DNA of 64,000 bases from Skeletonema tropicum (taxonomy: Eukaryota > Bacillariophyta > Thalassiosirophyceae > Thalassiosirales > Thalassiosiraceae): contig JAWZXG010000030.1 in the NCBI GenBank assembly GCA_037178625.1, positions 124,001 through 188,000 on the forward strand, in the 5' to 3' direction. The translations under genes and the position numbers were made by a program. Within the stretch, counting starts at the first letter, position 1, and every line of letters starts with the position of its first letter. Below the pieces are notes generated by a model. The model was not told the DNA's origin and searched no databases. It saw only the letters and a program-made list of their open reading frames with translations. Below, piece by piece: positions 44,948 to 56,317 of the stretch.

Positions 44948-45400
44948 CGATGTGCCGGGCGGCGGAACAGTCTATGGTATGATGTTGTAACATCTTCCTT
45001 CCTGCATCCTGTCAACACACCCACGCCCTACAATAAACTAAAACTAAATTATCACGAAGATTACATGTGGATTGATCTCTTGTGTATGCGGTGAAATCAA
45101 ACAGAAAAATGCTTTCTTTTCCATTGATGATTTGATTGAGTGCCATTGTCGTTGAGCTGTTGTCGATGAAATGAGAGCGCTTCGTAGGAAGTGTTCAACA
45201 ATGAAGGTGTTGGCTGCAGACACTGTGAAATAAAGCGGACAGTGTAACTCGATATGCCGGGTGGCATATCGATATGCCGGTTCATGCCGGGCGGCATAAT
45301 CGTTACTCCGGTTTACGCCCGTTACGCCGGCCGGCATAACGGTTACGCCGGCCGGCATAACAATTGGCGATATGCGTTGAGATTTTATACGGGACTACTT
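44813..45400. mobile_element. GC-rich DNA element with inverted ends
   Basis: The left end AAGTAGTCCCGTTAAAAAATC and the reverse complement of the right end AAGTAGTCCCGTATAAAATC agree apart from small changes. Inside, CCGGCATAACGGTTACGCC, GCCGCCCGGCAT and related words are repeated in both orientations near both ends. The flanks TGATGTAA and TGATATCA match at 6 of 8 positions. It therefore looks like a 588-bp non-autonomous transposon. It abuts the truncated N terminus of ankyrin copy C and supplies its present first codons. Confidence 0.7.
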
Positions 45401-45496
45401 GATATCAGGACTTTCCTCTCTTGAGTACCGGATGATGTGTAAAGCAGAAAGTGCGGGGAGCCCCCTTTCCCGCGCTCCCCTCGAACTGATCATTCA

Positions 45497-45876
45497 CCGC
45501 TCAAAGCAACGGCAACCATGGTCGACGTTGCCGCCGCTGAATTAGACCAAGTTAATAGCTATATTATCCGCCTATCGGTGGCTGATTGTTACTATGGATT
45601 ATTATGTTGATGTTATCGTACGTAGATCCACCAGAAACGCTCCTTGGGATGTTCAATGAGCCCTATTCAATGGCCGGCGCCGGCGCTCGCCGGACGTCAC
45701 CGTCTAATATTGCCTCCATGCTGCCTTCCCTCGGCGGATTTGCCTGCGGCGAGAGCTTCAACTTAACATAATAATCCATAATAACGGTCAGCCACCGATC
45801 GGACGATAGTACGGCTATTAACTTGGTCTATTTCAACGGCGGCAACGGTGATCATGGTTGCCGTGCCTTGAGCGGC
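45497..45876. repeat. Inverted duplication, both arms with the same reading frame
   Basis: The arm 45497-45611 (+) and the arm 45759-45876 (-) read ATMVDVAAAELDQVNSYIIR and ATMITVAAVEIDQVNSRTIV respectively, and both end SVADxYYGLLC and a stop. The arms are about 80 percent alike and separated by ~147 bp including a GC-rich palindromic stretch (GGCGCCGGCGCTCGCCGG). The protein is not recognised. It may be the end of a transposon copied in inverted orientation. Confidence 0.6.
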
Positions 45877-46140
45877 GTGGTTGGTGCTGATCAACCTGTT
45901 GACCGGCACTGACTTTCGCATCTGAGTTTGACCACGAGACGGTAAATCCTCTTTATTTTTTTGCGTGTCGTCGTCGCGGTGGAGATTTCCCGCCAAAATT
46001 TGAGTCATACCCTATTTATTTACCCTTGCTCCGCCCGACATGGTACATGGTGGAGGTGCGAGGGCGTGAGGAACAAGGAACAAGATGAAAAAAGGTTGAG
46101 TGCCGTGTTATCTCATTATTCTCACAACTGAGAAAAGGAG

Positions 46141-46310
46141 ACATCCTATACTTCTTCGGATTCAACCCGTGTTCGTTGCAGAGGATGAAGAGGACCTTGA
46201 GTCGGGCTGAAACGTTTGCGCAGCAGATTCCTCTCCCGAATAGTTGTGTGTATTAGGTGGATGTGGCTTTGTATGAGTCACCGTAGTGGTATTTGGCTTT
46301 GGTTGCTCAG
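46141..46310 (-). mobile_element. 3' remnant of the non-LTR retrotransposon, second copy
   Basis: Minus-strand frame gives KYHYGDSYKATST, stop, then YTQLFGRGICCANVSARLK, a decayed version of the segment NYHYGGSYKSPDPSTYY at 1144 and of the C-terminal part of 49109-50410. It lies about 220 bp beyond the stop of ankyrin copy D, as the 1144 remnant lies ~160 bp beyond copy A. Confidence 0.65.
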
Positions 46311-46532
46311 TGAAGCAGAGTATACAGTATGATGCTGGCGAAGCTAATTTTAGTGTCAGCTAGGTTGCAACCAGCAAGAATATGGTCTGAAATTCAGTAT
46401 CAAACTTCCTCTTTCTCTCATTTTAGTTCCGTCTCGTGATATTGGCAAGGCCAACTTATCAAATTTCTCTTCCTCTCAGTTCCGTTCCGAGTCTGGAAGG
46501 GGAGGCACCCTTCTTGGCCTGCTGCTTCATTT

Positions 46533-48671
46533 TCACAAGCAGTTCACTACGATCTCTGGATAAGCCTTCACAAGCTGAAACATACTCCCAGTGTATTCGA
46601 TACCGTCTCTATCGACGACATCACTGCTTTCCCACAACAGATCAATTGGAAGCTCCTCCCAAGCATTTTGTTTCGATACAGATACGGCGTCATACTTTTC
46701 TAGCAGCAGCGCTATCGTCTCGTACTTTGCACCACGACACGCGTGATGTAGAGCAGCATTACCGTCTTCATCCACAGCTTCGAGAGCAGCTGCATCAAGC
46801 TCAACCATATACTGCACAACGCTAGCAGATTCGTGGTACGCACAGGCAATGTGCAAGGGTAATGCACCGTTATCATCGGGAGATTGTACAGCAGGAGGAC
46901 ATCCTTCAACCAGCAGCTTGATCGAGCCAAGCCTGACATTATTTCGAAGCGCTGTGTGCAGTGGGAGTTGCCCATTGTCATCAGGTGTTGTTAACAGACG
47001 GAAGTCGCGGGCTTGACGAGAGTAGACTAGCTCGCCAGTAACGAATGTTTGTACTTGTGGATGATATATGTGACTACGACTCGTAAAGTCATAGGATTCA
47101 ATTGCATGAGGGTGTGCATCATAAATTGCCTTGATGATTTTCAGAGCAGCCTCTATGTTTGCATCATTGTAGTCCTGCAAACAAGCATAGGCAAGCAGAG
47201 ACGATTCCCTAGACAGAGACAAGGAAAAAAACAGAGACAATAAGTCTTGAGATTGAGAACGCTTCTGTAACTTCACCCCCCTCTCATCACAACCGAGTAG
47301 GAATTTCACAATATTAATAGCAGTTTCCGGATCTGTCCCATTTCTTCCAACCATAGAGCTTATTGCGATGTGGATTGGATACATTCCTTCTTGCCCTTCT
47401 GCTGCATAGTTGATGCCATCTGGATAAAGATTGTAAAAAAATTGGACTGTGGCGGCATTACCCATACACGCACAATGGATTGGAAGCATACCATCGATAC
47501 TAGCCATTCGCTCAGATCCAGGGTACGCTTCGATCAGCAATTGGCAAAGCTCCTTTGATTTTGACAGTGCAGCGAAGTGAATTGGAAGTTGGCCTCTATT
47601 GTTTGTGTGTCGAATTGATTCAGGACACTTCTCGAGCAGTAACTTCAAAATATCACACGCAGCTATTCCATCGCATTGTCTTTGACCGAAATTGTAGAAG
47701 CGATGGAGAAGCAAATCACCTCCATCATTTTCTTCACGAATGAATTCAGGATGAGCATCACAAATTAACTCTATGATTTCAAGACAAGCCGCAATGTTTG
47801 TATTATTGTACTTCTGACAACAAGCCCCAGAGAAGCAGAGAACTGTTCTCAAACTCCTGCAACTTCACATTAGGATCGCAACTCAGCAGGAATTCCACAA
47901 CGTCTACACGTGTGCACGCAACTGCGACGTGAATAGGATACAGTCCTGACGATGTTGTATGATTAATTGCAACTGGGTAAAAAGTGTATAAATATTCTAC
48001 CGTGGTGGAATTATTCTGCCTGCACGCGAAGTGGAATGGCAGCATTCCTGTGCGATGAGTTATTCGCTCTGATCCTGGATACGCTTCTATCAACAAGCGG
48101 CAAAACTCAGGTGATTTTGTCTTCATGGTAGCGATGTGTATAGGGAGAAAGGTCTGATTATCTGCATGTCGAACCGATTCAGGGCACTTCTTGAGAAGTA
48201 GCTTCAAAATTTCCAATGCTCGCATTTCGTCCAAATCTTCGTTACTGCACAAGCAATGAAGAGGCATCATACCGTCATCATCTTTACGATGAACAGAATC
48301 GGGAGCTGCATCGATGAGCAGTTGAATTACGCCGAGTGGCACGTCTAAGCAGTAGCGCATGCGCAATGGAGTGGAAGTAACCCGTCATCATCAGCATAAT
48401 TGACAGCGTCGGGAAAATATTCGAGAAGATATTGAATCATTCCCTCGGTGATTTTTTCATTGTTGCACGCTATCCGAAAGAATTTATAGTTGTTCACACG
48501 ATGATGATTGTTATGATGAGGTGTCAACTCGTGGCGCTCAATTATTTCTCGTAGGAATTCCTCTGAAAGGCGGAGATAACAATTACAACATTGCAATAAT
48601 TCCTCCGTTAGCAATTCAGCAGATTCAGATTCAGATTCAGATTGCCGGCTGTCATTATCACTCCCGCTCAT
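46533..48671 (-). pseudogene. Ankyrin-repeat protein, copy D, two frameshifts
   Basis: Starting at ATG 48671 (MSGSDNDSRQ) the frame follows copy B through HELTPHHNN and LPLHCACA, where a frameshift occurs (near 48355). A second segment from DVPLGVIQLLIDAAPDS runs to SSLLLWG, where a four-G run (near 47830) shifts frame again; the third segment from GACCQKYNNTNIA reaches the end VKAYPEIVVNCL. Together these cover the full family length, about 710 residues, so no domain is missing. A run of SESESESAE replaces the copy B N-terminal region. Two independent frameshifts favour a pseudogene; either site could instead be an error in the sequence, the second at a G homopolymer. Confidence 0.85.
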
Positions 48672-48921
48672 CGTTGATAGCGATCGAATAGAGTTAAAGA
48701 ATTGCTCAATTTCAAACTCTAGAGGCACAATAACTGACAACACTTGCAGCCGCAATATCAAACGATGATTACATCAACTTGTGCTTAGGAGAACGAGAGC
48801 GACCGAACCAACAGTAAACCGAGTTATGTACTACGTTTCTGTCAGTAGGGGAAGTTCACATCATCGCTACCATGCCATCACTTATCATCCATCATATGTA
48901 CATCATAAGTACCTACTACCT

Positions 48922-49048
48922 CACCCTACATAGGATCTTCTGTCACATGTGGGAGTCCTCTTCAGAGGGACTCTGCACATGTGCAGAGAGCAGAGTCCCT
49001 CTGGCTGAAGAGGACTCCCACATGTGACAGAAGATCCTATGTAGGGTG
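48922..49048. mobile_element. Mutator-like MITE, nearly perfect palindrome, 9-bp target duplication
   Basis: 127 bp: the arm CACCCTACATAGGATCTTCT followed by GTCACATGTGGGAGTCCTC is complemented at the other end, leaving a centre of about 12 bp. The flanks are identical 9-mers CTACTACCT (48913-48921, 49049-49057). Long inverted ends plus a 9-bp duplication are typical of Mutator-like elements. The same family occurs at 60365-60588. Confidence 0.9.
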
Positions 49049-49108
49049 CTACTACCTACCATTTAGCTAGAGAGGTAGGTGGGGCTTTTATTTCTGTGCT
49101 ACGGTAAA

Positions 49109-50410
49109 CTACGTATCACTGGTATTGTAAACAAGAAAGGTATCTGTAGATGGCTGAGAAGACTCTTGAGTCGACTGAGAGCTACTTCTTTGTGAAATAG
49201 ATCTGCCACCTGTACTGTGTAATAAATATGAAATTTGGTCATCATTGAGCGATGATGTGGTGGTCGGGCCATTGTTGCTCTCATAGAGTGCTTGAATGGC
49301 AGCTAGTCCTGCTGAGCCGTTTGCCTTGCAAATGCAAATCGTTCTCCCGAATATTTGTGTGTAATAGGTGCTTGGGTCAGGGCTTTTGTAGGATCCCCCG
49401 TAGTGATAGTTTCGTTGTTTTGATTTCCAAATTGAGTCGGCTCGTTCTAGGATGTTTGATTTTGATGGGGTTCTAGTGAATGCTTGGTGAGCCATGTCTG
49501 AGGCGTTTGGGAATTTGGACTTGTCGATATTGTGGAGTGTTTTGTAGTCGCCATTTGGAGGTGTGCCATATAGGAAGTAATTTATTGTGGGTCCGAAGAG
49601 GCCTAGTGGGCTGATGGCGAAAGGAAGTAGTTGCATGTTATCTGAGTAAAGTTCTCCGATGATTTGTTCTCCGGTGAGTGTTATTTGTGATGAGCTGTCG
49701 GTGCGTGATGCATTTGAACCTCTGCCTCTTTGAAACTTGCTCTTCTCTGCCGAAAGGAGTGACGCGACGATATTGTTTGATTTAGCGTTACTTCCACCTC
49801 GGGATGGAGAAGGACAAGTGTCAGAGTTGCATGTGACCATGTCAAATCCAATTTTTGATAGTTTGCATCTGAAGTGGCTCTCGTTTGAGACTATTGGGAG
49901 GTTGAAATGGGTGTCGAATGGTTTAATGTTGGATTTTTTGATGCTGCGGACTAAGCCTGTAGTTTCTTTACAGATTTTTGTGTCTGTGAGTTGGATGAAG
50001 GGGATGAGTGTTTCCATCTCCTTGTGCCACATATCTCTCCATTTGTTGTGCATCTTCGTTTTTATTTGTTTGCTGAGGTGGCTGCATTGATATAGATGGT
50101 CTCCTTTTGTGTCGAAGTCTTGTTTGCAGAAGGGGCATTTGAGTTGTTCTGTTGTTTCCCAAATGTTCATACGTAAACAGCGGAGGAGGTTGAATCTGAA
50201 AAGGCGGTTGTCTTGTCTATTTTCTTCATCGCTTCTTGGAAGGTCTAGAAGTCCTTGACCCATCTTGCCGTCGATGATTTCCGCGATGTTGTGTGTGCTG
50301 TCGCTTGGGAGGTAGGTGATCATTTTTCTACACAGGCGAGAGGATGCTTCCTTGTTGATAATGTAGTGGTGTATTATTGATGAAGGTTGATATTCCTTGA
50401 GCTGTATCAT
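49109..50410 (-). pseudogene. C-terminal part of a non-LTR retrotransposon polyprotein
   Basis: 433 codons ending in NTSDT. A zinc-knuckle-like CPFCKQDFDTKGDHLYQC followed by a helix (HLSKQIKTKMHNKWRDMWHK) is the pattern of the reverse-transcriptase-associated zinc-binding region C-x2-C-x(7-8)-H-x4-C. Upstream, YLPSDSTHNIAEIID and the LFRFNLLRCLRMNIW segment resemble the end of a reverse transcriptase thumb. The catalytic YADD-containing palm is absent; related words (FINNTPLHYQQGS) continue on the other side of a frameshift near 50410. The last part includes NYHYGGSYKSPDPSTYY, shared with two remnants beside ankyrin genes. The element is 5'-truncated and its frame broken. Confidence 0.75.
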
Positions 50411-50415
50411 CTCCG

Positions 50416-51174
50416 GTGCATATCTTTGCTATTGCCGGTGCAAATTTGTTGAAGATTTGGAAGGTGGTAGATGGATTGGTCTCTCTATTTGCATATCTCT
50501 TCATGTATTTCTGTGGGTCTCGTGTCTCGTCGGTCCGTCCATCCCGACTCCCGACCAAGATAATGAGAGCCGTTCGTTACTTCAAATGTCGTTTTATTGA
50601 TGGTGAATGGCGGGCGGTGGCTAAAAAAAGTAATGGCGACAGCAATTTCACCCGCCTCTTTCTAGCTAACTCACTAATAAAACCCTTTTTACTCAAAGCG
50701 GGTGTCGCCATTACTTTTAATGGCGACACTAACTTTTCCGCACACAAAAGTAATGGCGACAACGGGCAAGCATATTTTACCCGTAATAATATCGGCCCGG
50801 CCACATTAAAATGGATCTTTTCGAGGCGCGCCAAATTTCAGACTGGATCTTTTGCAAAGGATAAGGACCATGTCGATGTCGACCTCGCCATAACAACTCC
50901 AGCGGAAGCAATATCGACTCCAGAACTTACTACTTATGCAGCAGCCGACAATCCATCTAATCACAATCACTCTCGATATCATTTTCGGAGAAGCGTAGCT
51001 AATCAGAAGTGCGAGGAAATTGCTCTGAAAGTTTATGCTCGTTTTTTGTTTTCCTCCGCTCTCGCTCACAAAGCAGCGCGGCAGTCAGTAGATAGAAATG
51101 AACGGAACCGAATGAATGCAACTCACATTATATCATCGCCGCAGGTTACCTGGCAGATTCTGCTCGATTTGTGA
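50416..51174 (+). other. Open frame of 252 codons, doubtful
   Basis: The frame overlaps the retrotransposon remnant and contains repeated AGTAATGGCGACA words at 50628, 50700-50725 and 50749, giving SNGD motifs, and an inverted CGCCATTACTTTTA. The C-terminal half (KCEEIALKVYARFLFSSALA) looks helical. No domain or codon bias supports a gene. The repeated, partly inverted words suggest transposon subterminal repeats instead. Confidence 0.25.
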
Positions 51175-52864
51175 ATTTGATCATAGGCTATTCGACAACA
51201 CTGCACGGAATACAAAAATAGGCAAAAATGCATGTAGTTTGCGGTTCACGTAGATGCAGCAACTACAGAGAGAGGACCCATACTCTAGCAGCCACCGAAA
51301 CCTCCTGCAGGGATGCATTTAATTGTCACCAGCCGCAACGCCAAAGATGACAGTGATTGATAATACAACAACAATAATGACAACACTGCTAAGTGTCTTG
51401 GTAAATAAATACAAACAGTGTCAGACGTCAGACCAGAGAGTAGACCGTACAAATCACCAGAGTGTAGAAACATTCAACAAATCAAGTAACAGTCTAGTCA
51501 TAATAGATAGAAGGTTAAGATGGAATGCAACTCTAATGTCGGATGCCGGAGGCAATCAAAATCACTAGCGTAGAAGAGGAGAGGGAGAGATGCCTACAAT
51601 AGATACGGTTCAGAAAACGATTTGAAACAAACGACAAGGAATCACTTCTCCACAATCGACTGGTATGGCAATCGTTCGACTGGCATGACAATCAATCATA
51701 ATCTCGAGGAGGCTTAGAACAAGACATCTGACACACTGACCACATCCCGTGCATGCCCAGCCACGACGGATCAGAAGCCGCAATAAAGCATTATGTACTT
51801 TGATAGCATCCAAGAAGGTCCAGCATCAGCCGAGAGAAACAATGAAGCACCACAACTTAGTTGATATCAAGAACACAAAGGAGCAATAGGTTTACATTGT
51901 CTTTGGGGTATTTGGCTTGGATGCAAGTATGGGTCATGGCGTCACGCGTAACGTGTATGGTACAGATGGAACTGATGTGGTAGTATACCCTCTAATGAGC
52001 ACGTGGCAATGATGTAAAGCATCGCAAGGCACAGCATGGAGCCCAACAAAAAATGACAACAATTAGAATCGAGCAAAAGCAGGTATAACTAGCTTGAAAG
52101 CTAGTGAAATCAAATCAGAGCATACATCAACATCCTCCTACCCTTTCTCCTCTTCTTTCCCCTTTCTTTCTTTCCTCTCTTTGTGCAGCATTTCAGCTGA
52201 TCCGGCTGCGCCGGATCAAAAATTCACCGAGCCACAGATATCAAATATCTGCCATCATTGAAGCCTGGGAATGGACTCTCTTCCGGTATCTTGATACCGC
52301 TACGACAAGCACCCTTCCTGTTCACACGTGTCAAATAACAACCACGGTGAGAACCCGTGATTGATCCTCTCACACAAGATGCAAGATGACGTCGCACGTT
52401 GGTGCTCCATGCCATCATCACCTTTCGGAATAGCCCACTCTTACTCTTCTTTAGCTGTAAGCCTGCTGTAAGCTTTAGTAGTCACCATGATATCCAGTGC
52501 TCCTAGTGGTCTCTTCTCGCTCTAGTTGCACAACCAATACCGGTCTCCTTAATTGCTTGTGACATTATTTATCAGGCCTGAGCCAGATAGACGCAACATC
52601 TCTACGGAACAATTCAACAGTATCAGTAATAAGTAGGAGTAATAGACAGTAGATGATGATGCAATTATCCAACAGAGAAGATGATGATCGCACCATTGTT
52701 TCAAAATCGGTGCTCCTCTCAAACAATGGTACGTCACGTCATGTCCTGATGCTGACGCTGCTACCGAGGACGGTGCCGATGCATCATCATCATCCACATC
52801 CACATCCACATCCACGCGCACCGATTGTTCCTACACTGCCAGTAGCAGAAGCAAAGCATTAAAC
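51175..52864. other. Intergenic, 1.7 kb, nothing recognised
   Basis: Frames are short and low in complexity. A TGATGATGATG / CATCATCATC stretch near 52650-52820 and a perfect hairpin TCCGGC(TG)CGCCGGA at about 52200 are the only structures seen. No tRNA-like or transposon ends were recognised. Confidence 0.35.
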
Positions 52865-54254
52865 TTGATGATGATCAGCTGTGAAGAAAATCCTCCCTAC
52901 GGTCCATCAAAAGACACGGCAGTGATGTTTTTGGAGCTCTTCTGTCAAGCATATGAAAAGAAGTGTTCTCTCAAAGAAGTACTGATCAGAGATAGAGAGC
53001 AGCAATATTCATTATTGGCTGAGTGCAACTACTACTTGACAATACGCATCACAATCTATCATGCACAATCAAACGACTATCCACTCACATCCTCCGAGTG
53101 GTCCAGCTACGATGGCATACTAATTCCAGGCTCCCTCTCTGCATCTGCAGCGTATGACAACACGAGTGTGGAATGGATTCTTGATACGTCGCCAGCGGGC
53201 TCAGGCAGCACTTCGACGCGGTCAAAAACCACGGATAGAGATGGGTATATGCTTATACTCTCGTGCAAATCCTGTTAGTTGTATATCTCGCCTGTATACA
53301 GGCTTATTGACATCCACGTCAATATATCCCGGGCTTTCAAACGAGCTGTGGTAGGAGAGACAACCCTCTCCCGTGGTCCCGACTGCGACGCTGTTTGGTT
53401 CTGCCCTCGGCGTATGAAGACTCCAATTGTTGGTTCAATGATGTCTAGGTAGCGATAATGCAACATTTACCTAATTTCCTAAGTGATATGATATGTGGAA
53501 TGGATTGAGAAACTCCAATCTGTGATGCGGAATGAGGAGGTTGAAGACTATGGGAATTTGTTTTGGCCGTCAATGTTTTGCTCATGCGTTTGGAAGTAGT
53601 GAAGATCATATTATATTGGGAAAGAAGGAGGTAGAGGTGGTGAAATAGAAGAAGGTGGGCGAGCAATCAAGTGTCCAACTGGGTCCAAAGCAGGAAGGAT
53701 ATCGAGCCAACTCACAGAGGAGGGACGTCAATTACTCCTTATCGATGGCACCACCAGCAGCAACAGTGATAGTGATGAGTGCAGTATGGAACTGTTGTAT
53801 ACCCACGGAGACATGGTCCAATCCCTTCCAGAATTTGCCATTTCGTTAGGGGGCAATGCCAATGTTCCAATCGAAGCTTGTGCCTACTTCTCATCGAAGG
53901 AGGACAAGGTTCTATTTCAGAAGCAGCCTCAGCAACACACATTCGACAACCATGTCAACACATCATCATAATGGTGATGATTATGGTGACAATACCACTA
54001 ATGACACTTCAACTTTGAGATCAACAACAGTACAACCATATGCATTCACCTTCCAAGCACACCCAGAATACATCTCTCCCACTGGATTCAACGTCAATTA
54101 CATCAATACAGTTCAAGCAATGGAAGATCGGGGATATATTACACAGCAGGTATCGAAGGAGGCTTGTGAGGATGCAAGAGTGAACTTTGGGAAGGTGCGG
54201 GAGGATAGTTTGGAAGCAGTGATTGCGGTTGCTACGGCTCTTGGGTGGTTTTAG
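52865..54254 (+). pseudogene. Class I glutamine amidotransferase-like gene, split by a retroposon
   Basis: Segments in order on the + strand: the N-terminal NDYPLTSSEWSSYDGILIPG (the conserved strand before the oxyanion region), then the insertion at 53180-53493, then EWIEKLQSVMRNEE, a shift of frame to GICFGRQCFAHAFG around the nucleophile Cys (the usual G-x-C-x-G-H-Q with His changed to Arg), GGRAIKCPTGSKAGRIS, then ELLYTHGDMVQSLP, and after another shift FTFQAHPEYISPTG with the catalytic His and Glu. These are the successive landmarks of the GATase fold that releases ammonia from glutamine, as in GMP-synthase-like and gamma-glutamyl peptidase enzymes. At least three frameshifts, a stop and the insertion make this a pseudogene. 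No second partner domain is present. Confidence 0.85.
53180..53493 (+). mobile_element. Retroposon with 13-bp target duplication
   Basis: The gene sequence TGTGGAATGGATT is repeated exactly at 53167-53179 and 53494-53506, with 314 bp in between that match 15745-16064 (inverted) and in part 41939-42060. Such long, variable target duplications are made by retroposons. The 41939 copy lacks the end that lies at 53180, suggesting the element's 3' end is at 53493, where it reads ...AAGTGATATGATA. No polymerase III promoter or protein-coding frame is evident. Confidence 0.88.
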
Positions 54255-54818
54255 TGTGGATGGTGCTTTAGCATCGTGTGAAGAAAGAAGGATAAGCTCT
54301 TGGAGGTAGGAGCTGCTGGAAGTCCAGTGAGTGAAGGAACAATTGATCGTGTTTTGGATAGGCGATGATGATGAAATTGTTGTCGAGGTGAGTTCCTTCT
54401 TGTTGCAGTATTATTTGTTAGAGGAGGCGGACGAAAGATCATTCCAATTACTCACCTTTTGTTCTTCTCTCTCTCTCTCTCTTTCTTGATGGTATTATTT
54501 TAGTACGACTGCTTTGCAGAGCAGCGGCGATAATTCGATAGGGGAAATGTGATGCGGGTATGACAGGGAAGGCATGGTTTGAACGTGTAAGAATGATGAT
54601 GGAGAAGCGAGCCGACCGGAGGCGGAGGGAGAAGAACCCACAACGTGATGCTGTATTGTGAGAGGTCCTCGTATCTTTCCAAGCACTGCGGCCACTTGTG
54701 TGGTGGCTTCCTTCGTTCATTACCAAAAGCAAAAGAGAGATCAACACGAGTGTCTATTCTTGTGCTTTCACACAACCACAGTTGTCACAACCGTGTGAAC
54801 ATCATGGTTATGCTGTTG

Positions 54819-54849
<31 letters not shown>

Positions 54850-56117
54850 ACGAGGAGAGCTTGAGATGAATAGGATGAAAATGTTGCCAGAGGTTCAATT
54901 GCAATTTGTGTTTGCAAGTATTCATCTAGAGATCAGCACAGCTCATTCACTTACTTTGGTACAATGTATATAGCGGTGGCATCGGTCTACGTCCATCTTA
55001 GTGAACCACTCCACAGAGAGGCTATTGGAGAGGAGTGAGTTACTGCAGTGGGGGCATGTTTGCTCGCTGACCTGACCCTACAGAGCCTTAAGCTATGCCT
55101 TATGATATCGTGGCCGTGGGATAGATTCAACGATATCGATATATTCATCAACGTCAAGTAATTGAGTTGCAAACTGAAGATGAAGTGCGTGAATGAACAA
55201 TGCAATGCTAAAATGGCGAACTCGATGGGCCTGCGCGTAGGTACATGAGTAGGAGTAGGTCAATTATTAGGGAATGGAGTCCTCATTGGAGGGAGCTATA
55301 TTCCAGCTTCCAGACCATGCAACACTTCATGAACAAGCAACACTACATATTAGAGAGGGACAAGAACAGTCTCCAGGGTAATCACGTTCACCTCATCAGC
55401 GACAAGATTCGAGGTGAGACGAAGAAGGCCAACAAGCCGGTAGACGTGTGCTGACGAGGACGAGGACGATCAAACTCGAACGGAGGCTGATTGAAGCGCA
55501 GCATCTTTTCGAATCACCAGAAGCTGGAGAACATAATGACTTTCATTTTCATGAATTCGTGCCAGTATCTCACTGATCAAAAAGATTTGTTCCCAATGCA
55601 GAATGTGTTCATATTTTTAGCCCGCAGAGATCGTAATCAAGCTACGAAGCTGAAGCCGTCACAATTAGCAGGCTTGGTTGAACCTCACATATTGTCTCCC
55701 TCTCAACGTCTTGTGCAATTGAGACTTTTCTCCCGGTGCTGTTGATTACAAATTTTATATCACCTCAAATCAAGTAATCTAAGCTCCAGAGGATGCTGCT
55801 CCTCCTGCAGATTTCAACAATGGGTCTCCTCGCAGCCGAAAGTAATGGTGGAGTTCAGCATTGTCACTGAGGACTAAGGGATAATTGTTGATTTTTCTTT
55901 ATTTGATTAGATTGATTTACTTGATATTCTTTTCTTATTTCAATTGGATGCTGAGCAGCTGAGAGAGCACGTTCCCAGGGCTTTGACTTAGATGTAGATG
56001 GGTGGATGTGAATAAATGAGCTTGACACATGGCAATGGCAAGATTGAAGAACCGATGAGCAACTTAGAAGCAATCACGAGAGAGACGTTCGTATCCTGGT
56101 ACAACTCAACAAACCGA
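54255..56117. other. Intergenic with several dispersed repeats
   Basis: 54655-54780 belongs to a 120-bp repeat family also at 59893-60003 and 61730-61852 (TATCTTTCCAAGCACTGCGG, CCTTCGTTCATTACCAAAAG, GTGTCTATTCTTGTGCTTTC). 54795-54850 is a (GTT/GCT)n repeat, and 54820-55275 resembles pieces of the 595-bp tandem unit at the right end of the window (ATCTAGAGATCAGC, CAATGCTAAAATGGCGAACTCGATGGGCCTGC). A 70-codon frame at 55245-55454 followed by another to 55745 is unassigned. Confidence 0.5.
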
Positions 56118-56315
56118 GTTTGAAATCCGATCGAAGACCCCATCAAACCGACACAAGAAATCAAGCGTCATCGACCTCATATCAACTCAGGCCTTTGACA
56201 AGTAAAGCAGCAGGTCACCATGATACCCGGAACCATAACACCGGCTCAAGTCTGAAATGTCTTTCCTCGCCTCCAGCACTGTACTTCATCCAACTGGGAA
56301 CAACAAGCCGCTCGA

Positions 56316-56317
<2 letters not shown>

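Noticed and set aside
50416..51174. A protein with SNGD repeats
   Set aside because: The repeats arise from AGTAATGGCGACA words in both orientations; retained only as a doubtful entry.
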